Positions 5,093 to 13,110 are shown, counted from the first letter of the stretch. The stretch: 15,483 nucleotides of DNA from Treponema sp. UBA3649 (GCA_002373325.1 DFKI01000172.1:1-15483); one strand, 5' to 3'. Made by a program: numbers and translations. The notes: generated by a model from the letters alone, not told the origin.

Positions 5093-7829
5093 TCTGAAAG
5101 GTCCATTTTGGACAGCCGTTATAATTTGTCTCATCGGTGCCGCCGTGTGCTACTGGTTTTTCTACTCCAGTTTTTTCCGCGCGCTCACGAAGATGGACGA
5201 GGATCCCATCGCGACAATCACGTTCAAGTACAAGACCGCCGAGAGAAAATTCATCGACCGGGTGATTTGGGACAGGCTCAGGCAGAACTCTCCCGTCTAC
5301 AACGGAGACACGATTCACACTGCTGACATTTCCGAGGCCACAATCTGGTTTGACGACGGAACAACACTTGCACTTGCGGAGAACACCATGGCACAGGTTT
5401 TCCTGCATGATGACGGAACCTTGGGAGCGGACCTTGCTTATGGAGACGCCGACGTGGACTCTGCTTCGGACGGAGGAGGATTTTTTCTTTCGAGCGACGG
5501 AAAGCGGATGGAGGTCAGAAAGGGATCGAGGCTTTCGGCAAGGAAGAAGAAGGGCGGAAGGACGGATTTTTTGGCCCTGAGGGGAAGCTCGGTTTTTGAG
5601 GACGGAGAGGAGCTTGGAGAGGGAAAGTCGATTGGCCTTGAGGACGGTGAGAAATCAGCGGGCGGATTCGCAATGTTCTCTCCTTTTCCGAATCAGAAAT
5701 TCCTTCAGTACAGCGAGGATTCTTATCCCGTGAATTTTTCGTGGGACTCAAGCTCGGGCGCAAATCTTTCGCTTACGGTGGCTTCCGACAGGGGATTCCG
5801 TGAGATAGTGCAGGATATGGACGTTTCGGGAATGACGTCGGTTTCGGTTCCTCTTCCAAAAGGCGTGTATTATTGGAAGCTGATTGACACGGCCCAATCA
5901 ACAGGAAGCGAGCCCATTTTCTCGGGAAGATTCCAGATTGTGCAGTCACTCAAACCGAGTCTTCTTGTTCCTGCGGAGAATTTTTCCTACACTTACAGAA
6001 AGCAAACTCCGTCCGTCAGGTTCATCTGGAGCGAGAGTGAGACCGCGACCGCATATAATTTTGAAATCTCAAGAAGCCCTGACATGTCGAATCCGGTGGT
6101 GAGCCAGAGGTCGTCGAGCTCTTCCATCATAATCTCCACGCTGGGAGCCGGAACCTACTACTACCGGGTGACTCCATATTACGTCGTGAACAGGGTGGGG
6201 CTTTCCAATCCCTCAGAGACGGGCTCATTCAAAATCGTGCAGAGGGACCTTCTGAATCCTCCCGTGCTGGTGAGTCCGGCGAACAACTCATTCGTGGACA
6301 AGACCAAGGGAAGCGCGTCACTTTCATGGAGGATGTCGGACGAGCGGATGACATACAATCTCACGGTCTCCAAATTCCAGAGCCTTGCGTCCCCCATAAT
6401 CCAGAGAAAGACTGCCGAGAACTACGTAACAATCTCCAAGTCCGAGCTTGAGGAGATGAGCGACGGAGAATATTTCTGGGCGGTGACTCAGACTGACAGC
6501 GAGGGAAACGAATCGGCGAGGTCCGCGGTAAGGACTTTCTATGCGATGAGCGGTGAGATAGAGCAGAGGACGATTTTCCCTCCCGACAACTACACGCTGT
6601 GGCATCCTCTTCTCGGGGACATGAGGTTCACATGGAAATCAAATTTGAGCATGGCGCAGTACATACAGTTCTCACGTGACCCGGCGTTCTCCAACATCGT
6701 CTATGAGAGGGAAATAAGCGGATCGGCTTTTTCGGGTGTGAGCCTTGGAACGGGAGAGTACTACTGGAGGATTTCGACAAAATCAGCCTCATTCTCTCGC
6801 TCCACCCAGGCAAAGAGACTTTCGGTTGTCAGCGAGATTCCGTCTCCCGCAATCACGTTTCCGAACCAGAGCAACAAGGCAATCATCAGGCCGGGAGAGA
6901 AGTGCGTCTTCACTTGGACTGACGAGGGAAAGATGGACTACTACCGCATCAAGATTTTCATGGCGGGAAGCGACAAACCTTTCTTCGACGAGTCGTTCAT
7001 TTCGGGAAGATCCCTTCCGGTCAGCGTGGAAAACCTTGAGGAAGGAAACTACAGGTGGGAAATCCAGGGCTACGCATACGAGGGGGAGAGAAGCTCACGA
7101 AGAAGCTCGCTGCTTACCGAGGCATATTTTGCTCTCAGAAAAATTCACCCCGTGAAGCTCGTGTCTCCGGAGAACAAATCTGTCATAGGGGGATGGGATG
7201 CCATTGAGAAACCTCCCGTGCTCGTCTGGTCATCCGCGGAGAATTTCTCACAGGCACAAATCATACTTACGAAAAGGGACGGGGAGAATCCAGGAAGGCA
7301 GGTCTATCCTCAGAGGGGATATCAGTTCCAGCTTGAGCCGCTTACGTCGGGAACTTATGAGTGGACTGTCAGCGCGCGCACCATGGATGACCTTGACATT
7401 TCATCACAAGAAAAGCTATTATTCATTGTCGAGCCGCTTCCGCCTTTCCCGGTTCCAGCAGGAGCCAGGACCGATGGAGGAAGACTTTTCGACGCAGCTT
7501 ACCTCAGAAAGAATCCGTACATCATGTTCAGGTGGCAGCAGGTTCCAAGGGCGAATTCCTACATCCTTGAGATTTTCGGAAAGGACGACGGGAAACTTTT
7601 CATCACTGAGACTCTTGAGGGAAACGACATCACGAGCTTCAAGCTGGATGAACTGACACGGCTTTCGAAAGGCAGCTTCACATGGAGGGTCAGGGCCGTT
7701 CTTTTTGATGAGGAAAGGAAAAGAATTTTGGTCGATGGAATTCCTGTCGAGGACGACTTCACGATTGACTACAGCATGAATTCTGGAGGCGGAAAGCGAA
7801 AGGATACGGGTACGCTGTATGCTGAGTAA
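5058..7829 (+). CDS. Membrane-anchored FecR-domain protein with seven fibronectin-III-like modules
   Basis: This 923-residue protein has a short basic N-terminus, one hydrophobic helix (about residues 17-40) and no clear cleavage site, so it is probably anchored in the inner membrane with a large periplasmic part. Residues about 62-120 match a FecR domain (NSPVYNGDTIHTADISEA, then DDGTTLALAEN). From about residue 205 to the end run seven modules of about 100 residues. Each begins with a proline-rich strand such as PPVLVSPANNS and ends with a G-x-[YF]-x-W/Y strand; these endings lie near residues 269, 367, 472, 569, 665, 765 and 873. No enzymatic motif is visible; a scaffold, adhesin or signal-transfer role is inferred. 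Classical FecR proteins are anti-sigma factors, but no ECF sigma gene is next to this one. The start overlaps the cyclase by 35 bases with no strong ribosome binding site, implying translational coupling. It corresponds in order to TP0484 (from memory). Confidence 0.85.
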   Translation: MKKKTRFKSRNDLKGPFWTAVIICLIGAAVCYWFFYSSFFRALTKMDEDPIATITFKYKTAERKFIDRVIWDRLRQNSPVYNGDTIHTADISEATIWFDDGTTLALAENTMAQVFLHDDGTLGADLAYGDADVDSASDGGGFFLSSDGKRMEVRKGSRLSARKKKGGRTDFLALRGSSVFEDGEELGEGKSIGLEDGEKSAGGFAMFSPFPNQKFLQYSEDSYPVNFSWDSSSGANLSLTVASDRGFREIVQDMDVSGMTSVSVPLPKGVYYWKLIDTAQSTGSEPIFSGRFQIVQSLKPSLLVPAENFSYTYRKQTPSVRFIWSESETATAYNFEISRSPDMSNPVVSQRSSSSSIIISTLGAGTYYYRVTPYYVVNRVGLSNPSETGSFKIVQRDLLNPPVLVSPANNSFVDKTKGSASLSWRMSDERMTYNLTVSKFQSLASPIIQRKTAENYVTISKSELEEMSDGEYFWAVTQTDSEGNESARSAVRTFYAMSGEIEQRTIFPPDNYTLWHPLLGDMRFTWKSNLSMAQYIQFSRDPAFSNIVYEREISGSAFSGVSLGTGEYYWRISTKSASFSRSTQAKRLSVVSEIPSPAITFPNQSNKAIIRPGEKCVFTWTDEGKMDYYRIKIFMAGSDKPFFDESFISGRSLPVSVENLEEGNYRWEIQGYAYEGERSSRRSSLLTEAYFALRKIHPVKLVSPENKSVIGGWDAIEKPPVLVWSSAENFSQAQIILTKRDGENPGRQVYPQRGYQFQLEPLTSGTYEWTVSARTMDDLDISSQEKLLFIVEPLPPFPVPAGARTDGGRLFDAAYLRKNPYIMFRWQQVPRANSYILEIFGKDDGKLFITETLEGNDITSFKLDELTRLSKGSFTWRVRAVLFDEERKRILVDGIPVEDDFTIDYSMNSGGGKRKDTGTLYAE

Positions 7830-9186
7830 AAGACACATCGCCGCAGTTTTATTTGTTCTCATCTCTTTTTTTTCCTTCGCTCAGGACGGAAACATATCCG
7901 GATTTTTTGACTCGATTTTTCCCGGGGATTCCGCTGCGAATGATTTGTCCACTGGGGATTTATCCGGTGAGGATTTATCCGATGAGGATTTATCCGACTG
8001 GGATGCGGGGAGCGGAGAAATCAACGCGTGGAAGGAGAACGCAGAGACGAATTCAATCAGCCAGCCCTTCGCATGGGAGAGCGCCGGGGACGTCCTCAAA
8101 TATGAGATTATAATCTACAGCCTGGACAAAGAGACGGGGAGAGCGGGGGATGTCGTGTACCGCCATGAGACCGATGACAATGAGAACGAGACCTGCCTCA
8201 TTTACATAGATCCGGTTCTGCCGCCGGGAGATTACCGGTCGGAAATCCGCGTGTACAACGTGCTCGGAGGACTTGAGTCTGATCTCGGAACCGTGGAGGA
8301 TTTTACAGTCCTTCAGGCACACAAGCCGGAAATCAGGAACGTGAGCTATCCTCTTTTCATGCGCTCCATAATCTATCTGGATGACCTTGACAACAACGGA
8401 ATCGTGGACGTGGAGGGAAGAAATCTCTTTGAGCCTCCCGAAAGCGAGGACACCCTTGTCTTCACGGAATATTCTTTGAAAAGCGACAGGAGAACGGTCA
8501 GACCCAAATCCGTGGTCTCTAGGTCGGCTAACGGACGCAAAATCTCCTTGCAGTTTCCGATGAGGGAGCTTGACGTGGGTGAGTACAACATGTTCGCCCA
8601 GGATGCGTCGGGACTTCACTCGGAGGAATCAAACGGAAGCCATCTCACTGTGAAATTCAAAAAGCTCGTGGACGTGGACGTTGAGGCGGGATATTTTCTT
8701 CCGGTGATTCTTCACGACGACACGATAAAAAAATATCTTGACGAGAATGTTTTTCCAATCGCTTTCCAGACCAAAGTGACCGTGGTTCCGATGAAGCATG
8801 TGTGGGGATATCTCGGCGTGGGACTCAGGTTCTCGTACAACCGTCTGAAAGCAGAATACGAGAATTACAGCATTGACGGAAATCTTTGGAACCTTCACGC
8901 GCTATTTGTCTGCCAGCTTCCATTTTTGCGGAGGAGATTTTTCGTGGAGCCTCATCTCGGAGCGGGACTCACTTACTTCAACAACATACAGTTCCATTTT
9001 CCGCACGACATAAATTCAAGGCTGCTTGATACTCTGAGTCTTTCGTTCGACGCGGGAGCATCCCTCATGTATTATTTCAACAAGAGACTTTACGCTGAGC
9101 TTGCCGTGGATTATGTGATTACGGTCAACGCAGACATGAACATGGGAGCTTTCATGCCTTCGGTCGGAATCGGGTGGCAGTTTTAA
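7819..9186 (+). CDS. Secreted protein with acidic repeat linker and C-terminal outer-membrane beta-barrel
   Basis: A 455-residue protein with a typical Sec signal peptide (basic MLSKRH, hydrophobic core, probable cleavage after SFA at residue 21). An acidic stretch of four DLSxx pentapeptides follows at residues 42-61. The middle (about 70-280) contains FnIII-like strands similar to the preceding protein (FAWESAGDVLKYEI, PPGDYRSEIRVYN). From about residue 284 the sequence alternates aromatic and small residues in amphipathic strands (GYLGVGLRFSYNR, FVEPHLGAGLTYF, LYAELAVDYVITV) and ends GIGWQF. The terminal Phe is the usual signal for barrel assembly. I infer a small outer-membrane barrel with a periplasmic or surface N-terminal part. 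The gene overlaps its predecessor by 11 bases and its stop overlaps the stop of the convergent glycosyltransferase gene. By position it would match T. pallidum TP0483, reported to bind fibronectin; that link is from memory and unproven here. Confidence 0.85.
   Translation: MLSKRHIAAVLFVLISFFSFAQDGNISGFFDSIFPGDSAANDLSTGDLSGEDLSDEDLSDWDAGSGEINAWKENAETNSISQPFAWESAGDVLKYEIIIYSLDKETGRAGDVVYRHETDDNENETCLIYIDPVLPPGDYRSEIRVYNVLGGLESDLGTVEDFTVLQAHKPEIRNVSYPLFMRSIIYLDDLDNNGIVDVEGRNLFEPPESEDTLVFTEYSLKSDRRTVRPKSVVSRSANGRKISLQFPMRELDVGEYNMFAQDASGLHSEESNGSHLTVKFKKLVDVDVEAGYFLPVILHDDTIKKYLDENVFPIAFQTKVTVVPMKHVWGYLGVGLRFSYNRLKAEYENYSIDGNLWNLHALFVCQLPFLRRRFFVEPHLGAGLTYFNNIQFHFPHDINSRLLDTLSLSFDAGASLMYYFNKRLYAELAVDYVITVNADMNMGAFMPSVGIGWQF
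7942..8001 (+). repeat. In-frame 15-bp tandem repeat (four units)
   Basis: Four consecutive 15-base units begin at 7942, 7957, 7972 and 7987, each starting GATTTRTCC, followed by one more GAT. They encode DLSTG, DLSGE, DLSDE and DLSDW just after the signal peptide of the barrel protein. The unit length is a multiple of three, so gain or loss of units would change the linker length without a frameshift. Confidence 0.9.
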
Positions 9187-10430
9187 TCAGAATGAGTTTT
9201 TAGGGATTGCCTTATCTCAATGGCTTTCTCATAATAGGCGACCAGCCGCGGGGTAAGCTCGGACAGAGACCATTTTTTGCCCCATGCTCTTGCTTCCTCT
9301 GATTTTGACCTGTGCAGCTCAGGATTGTCCAGCAGGGCGAGCACCTTCTCGGAAAAAATCTCCATGTCATTGGGAACCATGAATCCTCCGTTGTCACCGC
9401 GCATCACATCTATAGTACCCATTTCTCCAATGGCAACCACAGGAAGTCCTGTCATCATCGCCTCCACGGTAACAAGCCCCTGGGTTTCCGTTACGCTCGG
9501 AAATGTAAAAATCTTTGCCATGTGATAGAAATGCACTAGCTCTTCTCTGGGCCTGTAGTCCGTGAAGATTACGGAATCGGAGCATCCTTTTTCTTCGGCG
9601 AGCTCTCTCAGTCCTTCAAGCCACGGTCCTCCGCCCACAATAAGAAGCCTTGCATCCGGATGAGACGGTTTGATTCTTTCAAGGACCCCGTAAAGAAAAT
9701 CAAGATTTTTTTCCTTTACCACGCGTCCGACATAGAGAAGAATTTCCGAATCCCTGAGAGCCGGAAACTCTCCGTAGATTTTCTCGAGCCACTCAGCCTG
9801 AGATGCCACGTCTGTTTTGAGGAAATCATCTTGTATACCGGTGGGGAGTATGTCATAGGGCCGGTCGATTCCGTATCTTCTCGCCACTTCTCCGATTCTT
9901 TCCGTGGGAACGATTATCTCATCCGCGCGTTTCAGATAGAATTTGACCATCTCGCGACCGACTTTCTGAGATGCGCTTCTCGGCAGGGCCTTGACATAAT
10001 TCTCAATGTAATCCTCCCACAGTGTATGGAAAGTAAAGACCATTGGAATCCGCCTGTGACGTGAATAGATTACACCGTACCATCCCATGACGAATTCCGT
10101 GTTGATGTGCACGACGTCCGGAGAAATCTCATCGAGACTGTGCTTTATGTTCCACCACTGGTTCAGGCGCGTCTGACGGTCCTCTTTGGAGAAGACGATC
10201 GGATCGCTTGGAATGCGGAGCAGCACAAGATTTTTGTTCTCTCCAAGAGGATATTCATATCTGATTTTTCCGGCATTAAGTGGATTCAAATTCGGCTGAC
10301 AATCATAATCACAGCAAACTATATAAACAGAGTGCCCGATTTTCACAAGCTGCTCGGAATATGATTTTACCGAAACAGCGACGCCATTCACCCTGGGAAA
10401 ATACGCATCCGTAAACATCGCTATTTTCAT
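9183..10430 (-). CDS. GT4-family glycosyltransferase, probable 1,2-diacylglycerol glucosyltransferase
   Basis: A 415-residue GT-B fold enzyme. The N-terminus MKIAMFTDAYFPRVNGVAVS is characteristic of the diacylglycerol 3-alpha-glucosyltransferase branch of GT4, and FHTLWEDY is also typical. The donor-binding half has VGRVVKEKN and the EX7E pair Glu315 and Glu323 (within TETQGLVTVE). These enzymes move glucose from UDP-glucose to diacylglycerol at the inner leaflet, giving the monoglycosyl lipid abundant in treponemes. The sugar and acceptor are inferred from the subfamily resemblance. The start at 10430 has GGAGG at 10439-10443, 8 bases away. It lies downstream of a second lipid-type glycosyltransferase, in the same direction, with its own promoter in the 199-base gap. 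Its TAA overlaps the TAA of the convergent barrel gene. Confidence 0.9.
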   Translation of the reverse strand: MKIAMFTDAYFPRVNGVAVSVKSYSEQLVKIGHSVYIVCCDYDCQPNLNPLNAGKIRYEYPLGENKNLVLLRIPSDPIVFSKEDRQTRLNQWWNIKHSLDEISPDVVHINTEFVMGWYGVIYSRHRRIPMVFTFHTLWEDYIENYVKALPRSASQKVGREMVKFYLKRADEIIVPTERIGEVARRYGIDRPYDILPTGIQDDFLKTDVASQAEWLEKIYGEFPALRDSEILLYVGRVVKEKNLDFLYGVLERIKPSHPDARLLIVGGGPWLEGLRELAEEKGCSDSVIFTDYRPREELVHFYHMAKIFTFPSVTETQGLVTVEAMMTGLPVVAIGEMGTIDVMRGDNGGFMVPNDMEIFSEKVLALLDNPELHRSKSEEARAWGKKWSLSELTPRLVAYYEKAIEIRQSLKTHSD

Positions 10431-10472
10431 CTGAAGCACCTCCGCTTGTTTGAATCATCTTTTCTCATTCCT

Positions 10473-10501
10473 ATTCTGCCATGATTTTAATTTTTTTTCA
10501 A
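10473..10501 (-). promoter_or_regulatory. Sigma-70 promoter of the GT4 gene
   Basis: On the minus strand TTGAAA (10496-10501) and CAGAAT (10473-10478) are 17 bases apart in an A/T-rich stretch. A start near 10466 leaves a leader of about 36 bases with the GGAGG site. The minus-10 matches TATAAT at four of six positions, so this promoter may be moderate and the gene may also be read from upstream. Confidence 0.5.
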
Positions 10502-10629
10502 GGGATGGGGCTAAACTTTCTATAACCCATGTTCTGTCTACCTGCATCAACTTTGCCCCCTCCCCGACACTGATTGAGAAGTTTGGGCAGACAAACCGCT
10601 TGAAAAGCCAAAGAACAACCTGCAGAATC

Positions 10630-11787
10630 TCAAACATGATTTTCTTCAGGTTCCGTCCCCGCCTTTCTCCGTTGTTTTTTTACGAACGACACAATCTGAC
10701 GGGCAGTATCCGGGAAGCTGTTTTTTCTCTGAGCATCCAACATCTCGCCGCGAAGTCCTTGGTCGGTGACAATCCTTGCGGTCATCCCGGCAATCTCACC
10801 CACGTCGGATGAAACAAGACTCATTCCGTGCGACCTGAAAAAATCTGCGTTCTCGGTCTCGCATCCGGGGATGGGATTCGTATGGACAATCGGGATATTC
10901 TTCACAAGAGCCTCGGTGCTTGAGAGTCCGCCTGGTTTTGAGAGAATCACGTCTGAAGCGTCCATGAAAAGATCCACCTTGTCCGTAAAGCCCACCGTAA
11001 GCACATCCTCATTACGTCTGAACGCCTTGCTTGCCTTGGAGAAAAGTCTCTTGTTCTTTCCCGTAATCAATATGACCATCACGTTTCCGCCGACTCTCGC
11101 AAGTATTTCCTTTATCTGCGCGACGGGATTTCCGAACCCCATGCTTCCGCTCATAATCAAAACGATGCTTGAGTCCACCGGCAAAGAGAGTTGTTTTCTC
11201 GCCTCTGATTTTTCCGTCCTTCGCTTAAATTTTTCCGCGACCGGGATTCCGCACACGAAAAGTTTTTTCTCATCAATGCCCCTCACAGTAAACGAAGGGA
11301 TGCAGTCCTTGTGAGGAACAAAAATCATGTCGGCCTCCACCTCCTCAAGAAGCGGAGCGCATGAATAATCCGTACTCACAAAATAAAAAGGAACCGATAA
11401 TTTTCCGTGCCGCCTCAAATGGGTAAGAACCTGTCCGCCGAAAAGATGAGTGCATATCACTGCGTCGAATTTTTCCTCAGTGATAAATTTCTGAAGTTTG
11501 TTCGCGTAAGGAAGCTGTGCGATGTAGGAGAACGACATGCTCTTTTTCGCATACCATTCCTTGTAACGGTTCTCATTCGTCTCATATACTTTGCCGAAAA
11601 TGTCCGGCGCGGTCTTCACAAGCTCCACGTATGAATTGCAAATCAGCTTCGAATAATGGCGGCTGAAAAAAGACAGCACGTCCCGGAATTCACATTCATC
11701 TCCTTCACGAAGAAATTCATCCCTCACCGCCCTACCAGCGGAATCATGTCCGCCTCCGCAGCTGCACGAAAGAATCAGGATTTTCAA
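10630..11787 (-). CDS. GT28/MGDG-synthase-like diacylglycerol glycosyltransferase
   Basis: A 385-residue GT-B enzyme of the monogalactosyldiacylglycerol-synthase / processive diacylglycerol beta-glucosyltransferase type. The lipid-binding N-terminal domain has the GGGH motif at residues 11-14 (SCSCGGGHDSAGRAV) and CTHLFGGQVL. The donor domain has MSGSMGFG and the sugar-nucleotide signature SKPGGLSSTEALVKNIPIV, then PIPGCETENADFF. It should transfer sugar from a UDP-sugar to diacylglycerol or a monoglycosyl lipid at the inner membrane. With the neighbouring GT4 enzyme it suggests a two-step glycolipid route. I chose a TTG start at 11787: it follows AAGGAGG by 5 bases, and the family begins with KILIL. 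An ATG at 11823 opens the same frame but lies at or before the predicted transcription start, so it is unlikely. There is no bacterial transmembrane helix. Confidence 0.88.
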   Translation of the reverse strand: MKILILSCSCGGGHDSAGRAVRDEFLREGDECEFRDVLSFFSRHYSKLICNSYVELVKTAPDIFGKVYETNENRYKEWYAKKSMSFSYIAQLPYANKLQKFITEEKFDAVICTHLFGGQVLTHLRRHGKLSVPFYFVSTDYSCAPLLEEVEADMIFVPHKDCIPSFTVRGIDEKKLFVCGIPVAEKFKRRTEKSEARKQLSLPVDSSIVLIMSGSMGFGNPVAQIKEILARVGGNVMVILITGKNKRLFSKASKAFRRNEDVLTVGFTDKVDLFMDASDVILSKPGGLSSTEALVKNIPIVHTNPIPGCETENADFFRSHGMSLVSSDVGEIAGMTARIVTDQGLRGEMLDAQRKNSFPDTARQIVSFVKKQRRKAGTEPEENHV

Positions 11788-11792
11788 ACCGG

Positions 11793-11799
11793 CCTCCTT
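11793..11799 (-). promoter_or_regulatory. Ribosome binding site fixing a TTG start
   Basis: The minus strand reads AAGGAGG here, the best Shine-Dalgarno sequence in the window. The TTG at 11785-11787 follows after 5 bases. No such site precedes the in-frame ATG at 11823. Confidence 0.8.
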
Positions 11800-11825
11800 A
11801 GAAGAATCAATTTGTGTTCCCATAC

Positions 11826-11855
11826 ATTATAATCGATATCCGGCAAGTTTGGCAA
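11826..11855 (-). promoter_or_regulatory. Sigma-70 promoter of the GT28 gene
   Basis: The minus strand has TTGCCA (11850-11855), an 18-base spacer and a perfect TATAAT (11826-11831). The start would fall near 11818, just inside the ATG at 11823, which supports the downstream TTG start. The minus-35 overlaps a GGCAAA/TTTGCC inverted repeat (11856-11861 with 11867-11872) by adjacency; it has no T-run and I do not call it a terminator. Confidence 0.65.
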
Positions 11856-11905
11856 GGCAAACAATTTTTGCCATATCCAACGCGGAAAATCCATCGGCGA
11901 ATCAC

Positions 11906-13042
11906 TCACCCGCACAAAAGAAACTGCGGGATTACGACAATCGCGAAAAAGATTATGCTGATTATCTGGAAGGTCCTGATGAACGAAAGCGTCCTTCCCG
12001 GATACTCCCTCACATAAATGCGGAGATTGATTACGCTCGCAAGGCTTCCGATTATGGAGCAGAGACCCGCGCTGTCAAGTCCGTAAAGCAACGCACGGAG
12101 ATTTTTCGTAAACGGCCACAGCACGATGCTTGCGGGAACATTTGAAATCACCTGGCTCAACAAAATGCTGCACCAATATTCATTTCCCGAAACAACCCTG
12201 GAAAGAAAATCCGCGATGAGAGGATTGCGGCAGATTGAGGAGCTGAAGACAAAGAAGCAGAGGAAAGTGAGCAGGAGGACATAATCGGTCTTCAAAAGAA
12301 TCCTCGGATCAAAAATCAGAAGCAGCACAAAAACGGATGCCGCAAGATAAGGCCAGAGAGAGCTCCGCGTCACGATTGAGATGATGATCGCGACAAACAA
12401 AATGATGTGGACCGCCCGGCGCAAACCCGCGTTTTTCACATCCCCTTGATTTTGCTCCGTCTCACCTCCGCCCTCAATTCTTTGCCCCAAATCTTTCCGG
12501 TAAAGGAACAGGATGAAAACATAAAGCAGCACCGCGCTCCCCAGCCAAAGAGGAAGCATGGTCAGAAGAAAATCCTTGACCGGGATTCCGCTCCTCGTAA
12601 AAAGATACAGGTTCTGCGGACTGCCGAATGGAGTGAGCAAGCTTCCCCGGATTGCCGCGATGTTTTCCAAAGTAAGAACCGGAATGATGTATCTCTCTTT
12701 TTTTCCAGCACGGAACAAAATGATTGTGAGCGGAACAAAAATTATGAGCGACACGTCGTTCGTAACGAACATGGAAGAAAGAAAAACCGAGTAGACAAAA
12801 AATGCAGTGAGCCGCCTCATGGATTTTATCCTGGAAGTAAGACGAATGAGCGGCGCGAAAATATTGTGGGTCTTGAATCCCTCAAGCACTGAAAGCAGCA
12901 TGAAAAGCGTGGCGAGAGTGTGCCAGTCAATGGAAGAAAGAAGCTCCCTGCTCGGCGGCGTAATGAAAAGGGAAATAAGCGCGACCGCAAGCGATACCGT
13001 GAGCATGGGCTCTTTTTTTAGAAACGATGTGACTTTGTTCAT
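11906..13042 (-). CDS. ArsB/NhaD/SLC13-type integral membrane permease
   Basis: A 378-residue, very hydrophobic protein with about ten predicted transmembrane segments, typical of the compact bacterial members of the ion transporter superfamily. Two inverted signature stretches are visible. The first half has FVTNDVSLIIFVPLT, then LENIAAIRGSLLTPFGSP with QNLYLF. The second half has QVISNVPASIVLWPF, then GSLASVINL. These are the paired re-entrant loop regions that bind ion and substrate. The substrate (dicarboxylate, arsenite, sodium/proton or other) cannot be told from sequence. The ATG at 13042 has a GAGG 6 bases upstream. It stands between glycolipid and unknown-export genes with its own promoter, and the context does not suggest a substrate. 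Confidence 0.85.
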   Translation of the reverse strand: MNKVTSFLKKEPMLTVSLAVALISLFITPPSRELLSSIDWHTLATLFMLLSVLEGFKTHNIFAPLIRLTSRIKSMRRLTAFFVYSVFLSSMFVTNDVSLIIFVPLTIILFRAGKKERYIIPVLTLENIAAIRGSLLTPFGSPQNLYLFTRSGIPVKDFLLTMLPLWLGSAVLLYVFILFLYRKDLGQRIEGGGETEQNQGDVKNAGLRRAVHIILFVAIIISIVTRSSLWPYLAASVFVLLLIFDPRILLKTDYVLLLTFLCFFVFSSSICRNPLIADFLSRVVSGNEYWCSILLSQVISNVPASIVLWPFTKNLRALLYGLDSAGLCSIIGSLASVINLRIYVREYPGRTLSFIRTFQIISIIFFAIVVIPQFLLCG

Positions 13043-13060
13043 TTTTTTCCTCGGCGAATC

Positions 13061-13089
13061 ATTCTACTGAAAAAGCCCCGCCGTTGCAA
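13061..13089 (-). promoter_or_regulatory. Sigma-70 promoter of the permease gene
   Basis: On the minus strand TTGCAA (13084-13089) and TAGAAT (13061-13066) are separated by 17 bases within the 68-base gap. Transcription would start near 13054, about 12 bases before the coding region, so the leader is just long enough to hold the GAGGA ribosome binding site. Confidence 0.65.
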
Positions 13090-13110
13090 GTAGTGAGCCA
13101 TACAGAGTTT

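Noticed and set aside
10555..10565. G-rich run on the minus strand (GGGGAGGGGG) complementary to the C-rich loop of the candidate RNA
   Set aside because: Eight contiguous pairs between homopolymer-like runs can arise by chance, and the site is not at a recognised ribosome binding site.
10455..10637. Sixty-codon minus-strand frame whose ATG overlaps the end of the GT28 gene by 8 bases
   Set aside because: Overlap with the upstream stop and a hydrophobic N-terminus made it tempting. However, it has only a weak ribosome binding site, contains codons such as GGG and TTA unlike its neighbours, and its 3' part is the likely promoter of the GT4 gene. Not excluded, but unsupported.
11856..11872. 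GGCAAA/TTTGCC hairpin after the permease gene as a terminator
   Set aside because: The stem is AT-rich and short and is not followed by a T-run on the minus strand.
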